From: an uncultured Prochlorococcus sp.
Lineage (GTDB): Bacteria > Cyanobacteriota > Cyanobacteriia > PCC-6307 > Cyanobiaceae
NCBI GenBank assembly: GCA_902521995.1
Contig: CABYTO010000002.1
Location: forward strand, 91,420-155,419
DNA: 64,000 nt
Direction: 5' to 3'
The notes under the pieces are model-generated. The model saw only the letters and a program-made list of their open reading frames with translations, did no database searches and was not told the DNA's origin. The position numbers and the translations under genes are program-made. Shown piece after piece: positions 1-9,715 of the stretch (positions are counted from its first letter, which is position 1; the number at the start of each line of letters is the position of its first letter).

Positions 1-752
1 ACATGCACAATTTCTCCTTCATTAGGTTCAATGTGTTTGTCGATAAATCTCTGCATTGATCCATAATGCTCAACTAAACATAAATCTTGACTTTCTGGTT
101 TTTGAGCAGTTCTGAGGCCTAATCTCAGGGCTTCCTTTCTTGTTTCTTCTTTTGTCATTTCACCAAGAGGAAATTCTAATCTGCTTAGTACTTCTTGTGA
201 AAGAGAATAAAGAAAATAACTTTGGTCCTTGTTTTCGTCAGCACCTCTTAGAAGAAGGAAGTCCTTAAATAAAAAGCTCTTGCAATCAAGTGTTTCAGCA
301 TAAGATGATTTTTTTATCCTTGCGTAATGTCCGGTCGCAATATGAGTAAAGTCTTTTTTGTTTATTGCGTAATTAAGCATCTCTTCAAACTTCACATTCT
401 TGTTGCACATCGAACATGGCAGTGGAGTGAACCCTTTCTCATAACTTTCAGTAGTTTTTTTAATCACCTCTCTTTCGAAAATTTCTCTTGAGTCTATTAT
501 TTTATGATTAATTCCTAAATCTTCACAAAGGCCAGCAGCATCTACTAATCCTTCAGAACAACAGGAGCCTTGTCCTTTCATTAGCCAAAGAGTTAGTCCC
601 TCAACATTCCAGCCTCTTTCTACAAGAAGAGCGGCTGAAAGGGAACTATCTACGCCACCAGAAAGACCTACAATAATATTTTTCTTCTTTTTAGTTTTAT
701 CATTAGAAGAAAAAAAGTTCTCTAATTTTTTATCCTTGTGAGTCTTTAACAT
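1..752 (-). CDS. mnmA: tRNA-specific 2-thiouridylase MnmA (C-terminus beyond window)
   Basis: Adenylates and thiolates U34 of Lys/Glu/Gln tRNAs. The reading frame starts at an ATG (complement of 750-752) and stays open to the window edge, so about 250 residues are present and the C-terminal part is missing. Visible motifs are the PP-loop [15 protein letters not shown] near residue 27, the first catalytic-type cysteine in [18 protein letters not shown], the [11 protein letters not shown] block and the second cysteine in [11 protein letters not shown]. All are diagnostic for the MnmA/TrmU family. The gene is divergent from nnrD with a 46-base spacer. The start is the only ATG before the PP-loop with plausible spacing. 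Confidence is high for identity; the 3' end cannot be seen. Confidence 0.95.
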   Translation of the reverse strand, partial: MLKTHKDKKLENFFSSNDKTKKKKNIIVGLSGGVDSSLSAALLVERGWNVEGLTLWLMKGQGSCCSEGLVDAAGLCEDLGINHKIIDSREIFEREVIKKTTESYEKGFTPLPCSMCNKNVKFEEMLNYAINKKDFTHIATGHYARIKKSSYAETLDCKSFLFKDFLLLRGADENKDQSYFLYSLSQEVLSRLEFPLGEMTKEETRKEALRLGLRTAQKPESQDLCLVEHYGSMQRFIDKHIEPNEGEIVH

Positions 753-798
753 GGAAATTTAAATTTTTGAACAATACTTCAATTGCTTTGTACTAATT

Positions 799-2364
799 AT
801 GAACGAAATTGTATGGCCAACAATTGACTCTAAACATTTAATTGTTGATTCAAAGCAAATGTTGATATTAGAGAAAGAAATGTTTTCTGATGGAATGCCT
901 CAAGAAGCATTGATGGAAAAAGCTGGTATTCAAATTAGTAGATGGCTCTTGAAAAGGAAACCTCTCCTAAAGTATGGAATAACTGTTTTTATAGGTCCTG
1001 GGCATAATGGTGGGGATGGTGCAGTAATAGCTAGAGAGCTTTTTTTGAAAGGTTTTTTAGTAAAGGTATGGTGTCCATTTCCGATAAAAAAAACATTAAC
1101 AAATAACCACCTTAATTATCTTACATCTATTGGTGTCACAAAATTAGTAAATCCCCCTGATCCAAATGGTAAAGAACTTTGGATTGATGCGGTTTTTGGT
1201 AATAATCAAACAAGAAAAGTTAATAATAAATTAATTAAACTTTTTAATCAAAAATTTCATAACAAATATGGCAAGGTGATAAGTATTGATATTCCAACAG
1301 GATTATGTCCTGATAAAGGAGAGCCTTTTTTAGATAACGCAGTAAAGGCAGACCATACCTTGGCAATTGGTCTTAATAAGATTGGGTTGACGCAAGATTC
1401 TGCATTACCTTTTATTGGGGAATTGCACCATATAGATGTTGGGGTGCCTATTAGTAAACTGTCCAAAGTTGATAAAAAGATTTTTAAGGTTACTTACAAA
1501 GATTTAAAAAATATTGATTTACCTTCTTTACCAAGAAATTTCAACAAATATAAAAGAGGAAGAACATTATTAATAGCTGGAAGTGAAAAATATCCTGGTG
1601 CTGCATACTTAGCATTAAAAGGAGCGATATCAAGTGGGGCAGGCTATATCTCGGCTGTCCTGCCTGAGTTAGTTGCTGAATCTATTTGGCAAGTTGCTCC
1701 AGAAATAGTTTTAAAGGATGCTATGCAATCTAATCAAAATGGAAATGCATCTTTATTTAGTGCATTAAAAAATATTGATTTAAGTGTATTTGATTCAGTA
1801 GCTGTCGGCCCAGGAATAGGAATTGATAATGATGATTGGGAAAAAGCAGAAGACATTCTTGCTGGTTTTGAAGGATTATTGATCTTGGATGCAGATGCAC
1901 TCAATAGAATTTCAGAATCTAAATTATGTTCAAAATTCTTCTTAGAGAGAAGATTTAAGACATGGATAACACCTCATAGCAAAGAATTTTCTAGGTTATT
2001 CCCTGATATCAAATGCGATACTAATGTTGAAAAAGCTCTTAATGCTGCGCAAGAATTTAACATAAGTGTTTTGTTAAAGGGAGCTAATAGCATAGTCGCT
2101 GACAGCAAAAAGGCTTGGCAACTTTTTGGAACTGATTCACACACAGCTCGAGCTGGATTAGGTGATCTTTTATCTGGATTTATAGCTGGTAGTTCTGCGA
2201 TTGATTTAACCTTTTGTAGAAACATAGCAACAGATTTTTTTGCTAAATACGTACTTTTGCATTCATTTGCTGCATCAAAGTGCAAAAAAGGGTCAAATGC
2301 TTCTGCTATTGGTGACGAATTGTCAAAATTAATGCGAAATATAAAAATGAGACAAATATCTTGA
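799..2364 (+). CDS. nnrD: Bifunctional NAD(P)H-hydrate epimerase / ADP-dependent dehydratase
   Basis: Repairs hydrated NAD(P)H: the N-terminal half epimerises R/S NAD(P)HX and the C-terminal half dehydrates the S form using ADP. The 521-residue length fits the fused YjeF_N plus carbohydrate-kinase-like form. Residues about 65-80 read GPGHNGGDGAVIARE, the YjeF_N nucleotide loop. The C-terminal domain begins near 245 with KRGRTLLIAGS, then shows GPGIGI near 338 and ARAGLGDLLSG near 450. The last motif is usually G-[GT]-G-D; here it is GLGD, with the catalytic aspartate kept. The gene lies alone, divergent from mnmA and upstream of a sigma factor gene. Identity is secure from both domain signatures. 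Confidence 0.92.
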   Translation: MNEIVWPTIDSKHLIVDSKQMLILEKEMFSDGMPQEALMEKAGIQISRWLLKRKPLLKYGITVFIGPGHNGGDGAVIARELFLKGFLVKVWCPFPIKKTLTNNHLNYLTSIGVTKLVNPPDPNGKELWIDAVFGNNQTRKVNNKLIKLFNQKFHNKYGKVISIDIPTGLCPDKGEPFLDNAVKADHTLAIGLNKIGLTQDSALPFIGELHHIDVGVPISKLSKVDKKIFKVTYKDLKNIDLPSLPRNFNKYKRGRTLLIAGSEKYPGAAYLALKGAISSGAGYISAVLPELVAESIWQVAPEIVLKDAMQSNQNGNASLFSALKNIDLSVFDSVAVGPGIGIDNDDWEKAEDILAGFEGLLILDADALNRISESKLCSKFFLERRFKTWITPHSKEFSRLFPDIKCDTNVEKALNAAQEFNISVLLKGANSIVADSKKAWQLFGTDSHTARAGLGDLLSGFIAGSSAIDLTFCRNIATDFFAKYVLLHSFAASKCKKGSNASAIGDELSKLMRNIKMRQIS

Positions 2365-2504
2365 AAGAAACAATTTAAGAGAGTTATTTATAGTTTTAAA
2401 CACATAAGTGTACAAATATAACTTGAAATCTGAAGCGCGCATTAAATATTTGGCTATTTCTCCAAAAGTGTAGGAGAGTTTTAGTACCTAAATTGTGTCA
2501 AAGT

Positions 2505-3446
2505 ATGGTTTCATCACTACCAACACAAGCGGAACCTCCGAAAAGGAGAAGTAATGATCCTATTAGCTGGTATTTGCAGAATATCGGTAGAGTTCCTTTA
2601 TTAACACCTGCCGAAGAGATTGAATTGGGTAACCAAGTTCAAAAGATGATGATTCTTACTGAAGATGGACAATTAAATGAAAGGACTAATGAATTTACAA
2701 TTCAGCAAAAAAGAACAATAAAAATTGGTCGAAGAGCTAAAGAAAGAATGATGAAAGCTAATTTAAGATTAGTTGTCAGTGTTGCAAAAAAATATCAAGG
2801 TAAAGGATTGGAACTCCTTGATTTAGTACAGGAAGGTTCTCTTGGGTTGGAGAGGGCTGTTGAAAAATTTGATCCGACAAGGGGATATAAGTTTTCTACT
2901 TACGCTTTTTGGTGGATCAGACAGAGTATGACAAGAGCAATTGCATGTCAATCAAGAACAATCCGTTTGCCCGTTCACTTAAGTGAAAGGTTAGCTTCTA
3001 TTAGAAAAGTTAGTAGAGATTTGGCTCATAAACTTGGTGCTATGCCCAGCCGGATTGAAATTGCAGAGGCGATGGAAATTGATGTAGAAGAATTGGATTC
3101 AGTTTTGAGACAAGCCTTATCGACAAGTAGTTTAGATGCTCCAGTAAATGGTGATGATGGCAGAAGCTTTTTAGGTGATTTAATCGCTGATGGTAATAAT
3201 GAAGAACCTTTAGATCAAGTTGAACAAAAAATGCATCAAGAGCAACTTGGTAAGTGGTTAAGTCATCTAAGCGAGCAGGAGCAACATGTTCTCAAATTAA
3301 GATTTGGACTTGATGGAAATGAGAGGCACACACTTGCTGAAATTGGAAGATTATTAGAAGTTTCGAGAGAAAGAGTAAGACAAGTTGAACTTAAGGCACT
3401 TAGAAAATTAAGAAATTTAACCAGAAAATTACCTAGCGGTATTTAA
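2505..3446 (+). CDS. RNA polymerase sigma factor, sigma-70 group 2 (RpoD/SigA-like)
   Basis: Directs RNA polymerase to promoters. About 313 residues, so it lacks the long N-terminal region of the principal sigma factor and fits group 2. Region 1.2 is seen in DPISWYLQNIGRVPLL near residue 18, region 2 in LVQEGSLGLERAVEKFDPTR and STYAFWWIRQSM, and the region 4.2 helix-turn-helix in TLAEIGRLLEVSRERVRQVE near the C-terminus. I chose the ATG at 2505; an in-frame TTG at 2493 would add MCQS and sits about 14 bases after an AGGAGAG. Cyanobacteria carry several group 2 factors, usually linked to stress, light or nitrogen; which one this is cannot be told from sequence alone. It converges with pdhA with a one-base gap. 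Confidence 0.93.
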   Translation: MVSSLPTQAEPPKRRSNDPISWYLQNIGRVPLLTPAEEIELGNQVQKMMILTEDGQLNERTNEFTIQQKRTIKIGRRAKERMMKANLRLVVSVAKKYQGKGLELLDLVQEGSLGLERAVEKFDPTRGYKFSTYAFWWIRQSMTRAIACQSRTIRLPVHLSERLASIRKVSRDLAHKLGAMPSRIEIAEAMEIDVEELDSVLRQALSTSSLDAPVNGDDGRSFLGDLIADGNNEEPLDQVEQKMHQEQLGKWLSHLSEQEQHVLKLRFGLDGNERHTLAEIGRLLEVSRERVRQVELKALRKLRNLTRKLPSGI

Positions 3447-3447
3447 T

Positions 3448-4485
3448 CTAATCTTCTGCCCAAATATATTTGGTTAATTCTTCTGAAGGGGGTTCCGGTG
3501 CTTCAATAGCATTTTTAACTGACTCCGATATCTCGGCATCAATTTTCTTTTCAATAATTTTTAGTTCTTCTTCCGTTGCGAATTTACCGTCAATAATTTC
3601 TTTGGCTAATTTCTTAATAGGATCTCTTTTTCCCCAAAACTCCTTCTCTTTTTCAGACCTTAATTCATCTGGATCTGCCAGAGAATGTCCTCTATATCTA
3701 TAAGTCAAACACTCTAAAAGTGTGGGACCTTCCCCAGCTCTAGCGCGCTCAATTGCTCTTTGTGCTGCTCCTCTAACTGCTAATACATCCATTCCATCAA
3801 CTTCCTCGCCGTGCATACCAAAAGCAGAGGCTTTTCTCCAGATTTCTGGATTACTAGTAGCTCTATCGTGAGCCATACCAATAGCCCATTTATTATTTTC
3901 AACAACAAAAATTATGGGTAATTTCCATAACTGGGCCATATTTAAACATTCAAAAAACTGCCCATTATTGCAGGTTCCATCCCCAAAGAATGCTGCAGTT
4001 ACAGCATCACTATTACTGTTACCAGCAACTTCCTTTTTGTATTTACTTGAAAAGGCTGCACCTAAGGCAACTGGAATCCCCTCTCCAATAAATGCATATC
4101 CTCCGAGTAGGTGATGCTCTTTAGAAAATAAGTGCATGGATCCACCTCGGCCTTTGCTACAACCAGTAGCTTTACCAAAAAGTTCACTCATTACTTCAAA
4201 TGAGGGGACCCCCGCACTTAGTGCATGAACATGATCGCGATAAGTACTACAAAACCAATCGTGTTTCTTTTTCATGGCACCAATTACTCCTGTGCTTATA
4301 GCCTCTTGACCGTTATATAAATGAACGAAACCAAACATTTTCCCCCTGTAATACATTTCTGCACACTTATCTTCAAATCTACGACCAAGCGTCATGTCTT
4401 CATAAAGAAATAATCCGGTTTCTCGATCTAATTCGGCTTTTTTTATGTCTTGAAGATTTGAGATTCTCTCTACGTGTGTTTCCAA
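3448..4485 (-). CDS. pdhA: Pyruvate dehydrogenase E1 component, alpha subunit
   Basis: Thiamine-diphosphate-dependent decarboxylation of pyruvate in the pyruvate dehydrogenase complex, with PdhB as partner (not in this window). The 345-residue length is typical. Motifs: [16 protein letters not shown] near residue 47, [13 protein letters not shown] near 83, the [10 protein letters not shown] segment near 113, and the ThDP/Mg motif [15 protein letters not shown] near 168 followed by [10 protein letters not shown]. The phosphorylation-loop-like [13 protein letters not shown] is near 265. The gene faces the sigma factor and is divergent from ftn2. Nothing unusual is seen. Confidence 0.96.
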   Translation of the reverse strand: METHVERISNLQDIKKAELDRETGLFLYEDMTLGRRFEDKCAEMYYRGKMFGFVHLYNGQEAISTGVIGAMKKKHDWFCSTYRDHVHALSAGVPSFEVMSELFGKATGCSKGRGGSMHLFSKEHHLLGGYAFIGEGIPVALGAAFSSKYKKEVAGNSNSDAVTAAFFGDGTCNNGQFFECLNMAQLWKLPIIFVVENNKWAIGMAHDRATSNPEIWRKASAFGMHGEEVDGMDVLAVRGAAQRAIERARAGEGPTLLECLTYRYRGHSLADPDELRSEKEKEFWGKRDPIKKLAKEIIDGKFATEEELKIIEKKIDAEISESVKNAIEAPEPPSEELTKYIWAED

Positions 4486-4633
4486 GAAAATACCTTAACG
4501 AAGTTTTGATTTGTTAACATTCTAAGCTGTGATGGGCGATTTTCATGATTTTTTTTAATAACTCTGTAAGACCTTGTGAAAAAAATTTTTAACTTGATAA
4601 AATTTGTCTAAGAATTTTCAATAGGATATTTGT

Positions 4634-6739
4634 TTGGAACTTCCTTTAGACCATTTTCGTTTAATTGGCGTAAGCCCCTCTGCAACTTCTGAGGAAATAT
4701 TAAGGGCGTTTCAATTGCGTTTAGATAAAACACCTGATGAAGGTTTTACTTATGAAGTTTTAACCCAAAGATCTGAATTGCTTCGTCTCACTGCCGATCT
4801 ACTTACAGATCCAGAAAGCAGAAGAGAGTACGAGAATTTGTTATTAAATGGGAATTCTGGATTGGATTTTTCCTCAAATAGAGAAGTAGCAGGATTAATA
4901 CTTCTTTGGGAATCAGGTTCACCAAAAGAAGCTTTTAAAATTACGAGAAAAGCATTGCAACCCCCACAAACTCCAGCTTTAGGAAGTAGTAGAGAAGCTG
5001 ATTTAACATTATTGGCTGCTTTAACAGCTAGAGATTCTGCAATTCAAGAACAACAGCTTAGAACGTATTCGAACGCGGCAGACTTTTTACATGAAGGTAT
5101 ACAACTTCTACAAAGAATGGGAAAGCTTGGAGAAAAAAGAAAAGAACTTGAAGAAGATTTGGTTGCTTTGCTCCCTTATAGAATCCTAGATCTACTTAGT
5201 AGGGATCTAAATGATCAAGAGTCTCATAAAAAAGGCTTAAGTATGTTGGAAAATTTAATAATCAAAAGAGGTGGTTTAGAAGGTAACAATAAATATGAAT
5301 ATAAAGATTATTTAAATCAACAAGAGTTTGAAGCTTTTTTTCAACAAATTAAGCCATTTTTGACAGTGCAAGAACAGATTGATTTGTTTCTTGAATTACA
5401 AAAAAGAGGATCATTAGAAGCAGGATTTTTAGCGTTTTTATCCCTAACAGCTATTGGTTTCTCTAGAAGAAAGCCGGAAAAATTATTTGAAGCGAGGAGA
5501 ATTTTAAAGAAACTAAATTTATCAGGTCTTGATTCAATGCCTCTAGTTGGTTGTTTAGATTTACTTTTAGCTGATATTGACCAAGCTTCTGCAAGGTTTT
5601 CGAGTAGTTCTGATGAAAATTTACGAGATTGGCTTAATAATTATCCTGGAAATAAGTTAGAAGCGATATGTATTTTCTGTAAAAATTGGTTAGAGAATGA
5701 TGTTTTAGTTGGGTATAGAGATATTGACTTAAAAGAGGTGGATTTAGATTCTTGGTTTGAAGATAGGGAAATTCAAGAATTTATTGAAAAATTAGAAAAG
5801 AAATCAAATAAAGTTTTAATTAGATCAAATCTTCAAAACCAACAAACTGAGAGGGAATCCTTCACAAAAACGACTGAAGATTTTGATAATTTATTGGAAA
5901 GTAATGGTGAAAGAAGATTACCTTGGCCTGGCGGTATAAAACAAAGTTATGAAAAAGTTGAGACCAAAGAGATCGAATTCAATGAGGAATACTTTAAGAA
6001 AAAACCAATAGAGTTTTATAATTTTTTAATTGAAAAAATTGCTGAATTAAAGTTTAGTTTTGGGGAATTCTTAAAGGATAAAGAGATAATTAATCGTTCG
6101 CCTTATTTAATTTACATCTACGCGTTTTTGATCTTATTTGCATTTGGTATTGGTATTGGATTTTTAAGAAATAATTTAAAAAAATCAATTCAGGAGGAAT
6201 CTATTGTTGAAAAACCTTTAATTGCAATAGATAAAAATCAAAAGCTTAGTGATATAGATAATATTCAAGAAATTAAAAAAAATGATTCAAGAAAATTGAA
6301 TTCTATTTCTGAGAAATCTACTTCAATTATTTCCAATGAATTCAAAGAACTTAATACCCTTTCACCTTCTTTGGAAGATATTAGTAATTTAATTAATCGA
6401 TGGCTTCTTAGTAAAAGTAATTACTTAGCGGGAAAGAGTGAAATTAATCTTTCTAAGATTGTTAGTAAAGGTCTAATTGATCGAACAATCGAAGAAAGAC
6501 AGAACGATATCAAGAAAGGAATTTATAAGGAGATTAATTCTCAAATACGTAAGATTGATTTGGAATCGCAAACTTCATCTAGGATAGTTGTTTTAGTAGA
6601 ATTGAATTATCAAGAGAGGTTAGTAAAGAATTCTGGAGAATTTGTTAATGAAACATCATTAAATCCCCTTAAAGTTAAATATATTTTGGGTTTTTCAAAA
6701 AAATCATGGAAATTGGTTGATTTCGTTAGCGGCTTGTAA
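4634..6739 (+). CDS. ftn2: Cell division protein Ftn2/ZipN (ARC6-like)
   Basis: Membrane protein that anchors and organises the FtsZ ring in cyanobacteria (ARC6 in chloroplasts). The N-terminus has a degenerate J-domain: LDHFRLIGVSPSATSEEI, then DPESRREYE near residue 60. The middle is helical and largely charged. A single transmembrane helix lies at about 490-513 (SPYLIYIYAFLILFAFGIGI). The C-terminal 130 residues (LINRWLLSKSNYLAG onward) match the ARC6/IMS-type domain. Length 701 fits. The start is a TTG followed by ELPLDHF, preceded by AGGAT; no ATG lies upstream in frame near enough. The FtsZ partner is not in the window. Identity rests on domain order; I am fairly sure. Confidence 0.87.
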   Translation: MELPLDHFRLIGVSPSATSEEILRAFQLRLDKTPDEGFTYEVLTQRSELLRLTADLLTDPESRREYENLLLNGNSGLDFSSNREVAGLILLWESGSPKEAFKITRKALQPPQTPALGSSREADLTLLAALTARDSAIQEQQLRTYSNAADFLHEGIQLLQRMGKLGEKRKELEEDLVALLPYRILDLLSRDLNDQESHKKGLSMLENLIIKRGGLEGNNKYEYKDYLNQQEFEAFFQQIKPFLTVQEQIDLFLELQKRGSLEAGFLAFLSLTAIGFSRRKPEKLFEARRILKKLNLSGLDSMPLVGCLDLLLADIDQASARFSSSSDENLRDWLNNYPGNKLEAICIFCKNWLENDVLVGYRDIDLKEVDLDSWFEDREIQEFIEKLEKKSNKVLIRSNLQNQQTERESFTKTTEDFDNLLESNGERRLPWPGGIKQSYEKVETKEIEFNEEYFKKKPIEFYNFLIEKIAELKFSFGEFLKDKEIINRSPYLIYIYAFLILFAFGIGIGFLRNNLKKSIQEESIVEKPLIAIDKNQKLSDIDNIQEIKKNDSRKLNSISEKSTSIISNEFKELNTLSPSLEDISNLINRWLLSKSNYLAGKSEINLSKIVSKGLIDRTIEERQNDIKKGIYKEINSQIRKIDLESQTSSRIVVLVELNYQERLVKNSGEFVNETSLNPLKVKYILGFSKKSWKLVDFVSGL

Positions 6740-6786
6740 TTACAAACTTCAAGATCATCTATAATGATTAAAATTACTTTTTAATA

Positions 6787-8229
6787 ATGTTTGATGAACT
6801 CTCGTCACGCTTTGAAGACGCAGTAAAGGGTTTAAGGGGCGAAGCAAAAATTAGTGAAAATAATATAAACGATGCCTTGAAGGAGGTTAAAAGAGCACTC
6901 CTTGATGCAGATGTTAGTTTGTCTGTAGTAAAAGACTTTATATCAGATGTCAAAGATAAAGCTATCGGAGAAGAAGTAGTTAGGGGTGTAAACCCAGGTC
7001 AAAAATTTATAGAAGTTGTAAATAAAGAATTGATTAATATTATGGGTAATGAAAATTCTCCATTAAACGAAAATGAAAATAGTCCTACAGTCATTTTAAT
7101 GGCTGGACTTCAGGGAGCTGGTAAAACAACAGCAACAGGAAAATTAGGACTTTATTTAAAGGAAAAAGATAAAAAAGTTCTTTTGGTGGCTGCAGATATT
7201 TATCGACCAGCAGCTGTAGAGCAGCTTAAAACATTAGGAAGTCAATATGAATTGGAAGTTTTTTCAGCTAAACAAAAAAATAGCAAACCAGAAGAAATAA
7301 CAAAGGAAGCATTGAATTTTGCTAGTGAAAATAATTTTAATTCGATAATTATTGATACCGCAGGAAGACTGCAAATTGATAATTCCATGATGAGTGAGAT
7401 GGTTCGAATAAAAGAAGTTTCTAATCCTGATGAGGTTTTGCTTGTTGTTGATTCAATGATTGGGCAAGAAGCTGCAGACTTAACAAAATCATTTCATGAA
7501 AAAGTAGGAATCACTGGGGCGATATTAACTAAGTTGGATGGTGACTCAAGAGGTGGAGCTGCTTTATCAATAAGAAAAATAAGTGGTAAACCAATCAAAT
7601 TTATAGGTGTAGGTGAAAAAATAGAGGCATTGCAACCATTTCATCCAGAGAGAATGGCCAGCAGGATTTTAGGCATGGGCGATGTATTGACACTTGTTGA
7701 AAAAGCACAAAAAGAAGTTGAACTTGCTGATGCAGAAGCGATGCAAAAAAAACTTCAAGAAGCGACTTTTGATTTTAATGATTTTGTAAAGCAAATGAGA
7801 TTAATTAAAAGAATGGGATCACTTGGTGGATTGATTAAATTAATTCCTGGTATGAATAAAATCGATGATGGGATGATAAAAGATGGAGAAGATCAACTTA
7901 AGAAAATAGAATCTATGATCTCTTCAATGACTCTTGAGGAAAAACAAAAACCTGAGGTTCTTGCTGCACAGCCTTCAAGAAGACAAAGAATCGCTCAAGG
8001 TAGCGGTTATGAAGCAAAAGATGTAGATAAAGTATTAGCCGATTTTCAAAGAATGAGAGGTTTTATGAAACAAATGTCGAATGGCGGAATGCCAGGAATG
8101 GGAGGTATGCCAGGAATGGGAGGTATGCCAGGAATGGGAGGTATGCCAGGAATGGGAGGTATGAGTGGTAATAAGCCAATGAAAAAACAAAAAAATAATA
8201 AAAAGAAAAAAGGGTTTGCTGATTTATAG
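6787..8229 (+). CDS. ffh: Signal recognition particle protein Ffh (SRP54)
   Basis: GTPase that binds signal peptides and SRP RNA and delivers ribosomes to FtsY at the membrane. NG domain residues 1-295: P-loop GLQGAGKTT at 107-115, DTAGR near 195, TKLDGDSRGG near 255. The methionine-rich M domain follows (MRLIKRMGSLGGLIKLIPGM near 340 and GSGYEAKDVDKVLADFQRMR). The tail contains four perfect GMPGMG hexapeptide units before a lysine-rich end, a longer Gly/Met tail than many homologues. Length 480. Located just upstream of rpsP, as in many bacteria, though with a 54-base gap. Confidence 0.97.
   Translation: MFDELSSRFEDAVKGLRGEAKISENNINDALKEVKRALLDADVSLSVVKDFISDVKDKAIGEEVVRGVNPGQKFIEVVNKELINIMGNENSPLNENENSPTVILMAGLQGAGKTTATGKLGLYLKEKDKKVLLVAADIYRPAAVEQLKTLGSQYELEVFSAKQKNSKPEEITKEALNFASENNFNSIIIDTAGRLQIDNSMMSEMVRIKEVSNPDEVLLVVDSMIGQEAADLTKSFHEKVGITGAILTKLDGDSRGGAALSIRKISGKPIKFIGVGEKIEALQPFHPERMASRILGMGDVLTLVEKAQKEVELADAEAMQKKLQEATFDFNDFVKQMRLIKRMGSLGGLIKLIPGMNKIDDGMIKDGEDQLKKIESMISSMTLEEKQKPEVLAAQPSRRQRIAQGSGYEAKDVDKVLADFQRMRGFMKQMSNGGMPGMGGMPGMGGMPGMGGMPGMGGMSGNKPMKKQKNNKKKKGFADL
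8086..8157 (+). repeat. Tandem 18-base repeat inside ffh (GMPGMG units)
   Basis: Four adjacent copies of an 18-base unit, GGTATGCCAGGAATGGGA (the first copy begins GGA), encode GMPGMG four times. The copies are otherwise identical at DNA level, including synonymous sites, which suggests recent slippage expansion rather than old protein-level selection. The frame is kept because the unit is a multiple of three. It lies at the flexible C-terminus of the M domain. Confidence 0.95.
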
Positions 8230-8283
8230 TTTCTTAATTTTTCCCTTTGAGTGATATTATTATTTAAATCGAATTAATTTAAA

Positions 8284-8649
8284 ATGATTAAACTGCGCCT
8301 TAAGCGCTTTGGAAAGAAAAAAGAGGCAAGTTTCAGAATTGTTGCATGCAATAGTACTTCCAGAAGAGATGGTAGACCTTTACAAGAACTAGGTTTTTAT
8401 AACCCAAGAACTAAGGAAACGAGGCTTGATACAGAAGCTTTAAGAACAAGACTTACTCAGGGTGCTCAGCCAACTGATGTCGTGAGAACTTTATTAGAAA
8501 AGGGAGGGTTATTAGAAAAAAAAGAAAGGCCCTCTATCGCAATTGGTAAAGCTAAGTTAGAGAAGGAAAAATTAGCTAAGGCTAAAACTAAAGACGAAGA
8601 AAATGATAGTAGTAAAGTTGAAAGCGAGGGTAATGAAGCTGAAAGCTAG
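8284..8649 (+). CDS. rpsP: 30S ribosomal protein S16
   Basis: Small-subunit ribosomal protein. The N-terminal 80 residues carry the family signature: [20 protein letters not shown], then [14 protein letters not shown] and [11 protein letters not shown]. The 121-residue length includes a charged, low-complexity Lys/Glu tail of about 35 residues, common in picocyanobacterial S16. Follows ffh and precedes phoH on the same strand, probably co-transcribed. Confidence 0.97.
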   Translation: MIKLRLKRFGKKKEASFRIVACNSTSRRDGRPLQELGFYNPRTKETRLDTEALRTRLTQGAQPTDVVRTLLEKGGLLEKKERPSIAIGKAKLEKEKLAKAKTKDEENDSSKVESEGNEAES

Positions 8650-8685
8650 TGAGTTGATAAATTTTTATTCTTATTCAATAACTAG

Positions 8686-9642
8686 ATGAAGGAAGTTTCC
8701 AAAACTGGTCACTTCATTATAGACTTGCCAAGCTCTGATGCCGCTACAGCATTATCTGGCCCTGGTAATTCTTTCTTAAAAAAATTTGAGTCTCTTACAG
8801 GAGTTTCTTTAACGATAAGAGGCTTACAACTTGAGATGAACGGTGTCATATCTAAAATTGAAAGAGCCTCAGCATTAGTAGAATTAACAAGACCAATTTG
8901 GGAACAAGGTTTAGAAGTTCCAGAGGTAGATCTTAAGGCGGCTTTAAGTTCTCTAAATATGGGGGAGTCATCTTCACATGCTGAACTTGGAAAAAAAGTT
9001 CTTGCGCGTTCCAAAGAAGGAAGATATTTAAGACCAAGAACTATAAGGCAAAAAGAATATGTTGAATCAATTGAAAACTTTGATCTTACATTTGCGATTG
9101 GGCCAGCTGGAACTGGTAAGACATTTTTAGCAACTGTTTGCGCGGCACGACTACTAAACGAGAAAAAAATTGAAAAAATTGTTTTAACCAGACCAGCTGT
9201 AGAAGCTGGTGAAAGTTTGGGATTTCTACCTGGTGATTTGCAACAAAAAGTAGATCCATATTTAAGACCACTATTTGATTCTTTACATAGTATTTTGGGG
9301 TTTGATAGAACAAATTCGTTAATAGATAAGGGAATTATTGAAGTTGCTCCTTTAGCATTTATGAGAGGCAGAACCTTAGATAACTCAATGGTTATCTTAG
9401 ATGAAGCACAAAATACTACTTGCTCTCAAATGAGAATGTTTTTAACCAGATTGGGTGATAGATCTAAAATGGTTGTAAACGGAGATATTACACAAATAGA
9501 TTTAAAAAAAGATCAGGAAAGCGGACTCATCGAAGCATCGAGAATTTTCTCTGAAACTCAAGGTATAAAATTTTGTTATTTAACTGTTGAAGATGTAGTT
9601 CGTCATCCTTTAGTTCAGAAAATAATTGAGGCTTATCAATAA
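8686..9642 (+). CDS. phoH: PhoH-like ATPase
   Basis: P-loop ATPase of the PhoH family, associated with RNA metabolism and, in some bacteria, phosphate stress; its exact role is unsettled. An N-terminal KH-like region (about 30-75) precedes the ATPase domain. Walker A is GPAGTGKT at 139-146; the Walker B-like MVILDEAQNTT is near 235, followed by TRLGDRSKMVVNGD. Length 318 is normal. It sits 36 bases after rpsP on the same strand, so an ffh-rpsP-phoH operon is likely. Confidence 0.93.
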   Translation: MKEVSKTGHFIIDLPSSDAATALSGPGNSFLKKFESLTGVSLTIRGLQLEMNGVISKIERASALVELTRPIWEQGLEVPEVDLKAALSSLNMGESSSHAELGKKVLARSKEGRYLRPRTIRQKEYVESIENFDLTFAIGPAGTGKTFLATVCAARLLNEKKIEKIVLTRPAVEAGESLGFLPGDLQQKVDPYLRPLFDSLHSILGFDRTNSLIDKGIIEVAPLAFMRGRTLDNSMVILDEAQNTTCSQMRMFLTRLGDRSKMVVNGDITQIDLKKDQESGLIEASRIFSETQGIKFCYLTVEDVVRHPLVQKIIEAYQ

Positions 9643-9715
9643 CTTCATAACTCTGGAGATCCGTACCCTGAAATTTTAAAAATCGAGTAGAATAAAACCA
9701 TATCTAAAAAAGAAA

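Noticed and set aside
1257..1466. Minus-strand frame inside nnrD and similar antisense frames inside pdhA, trmD, ftsH, gmd and others
   Set aside because: They lie fully inside strongly supported genes and have no family features.
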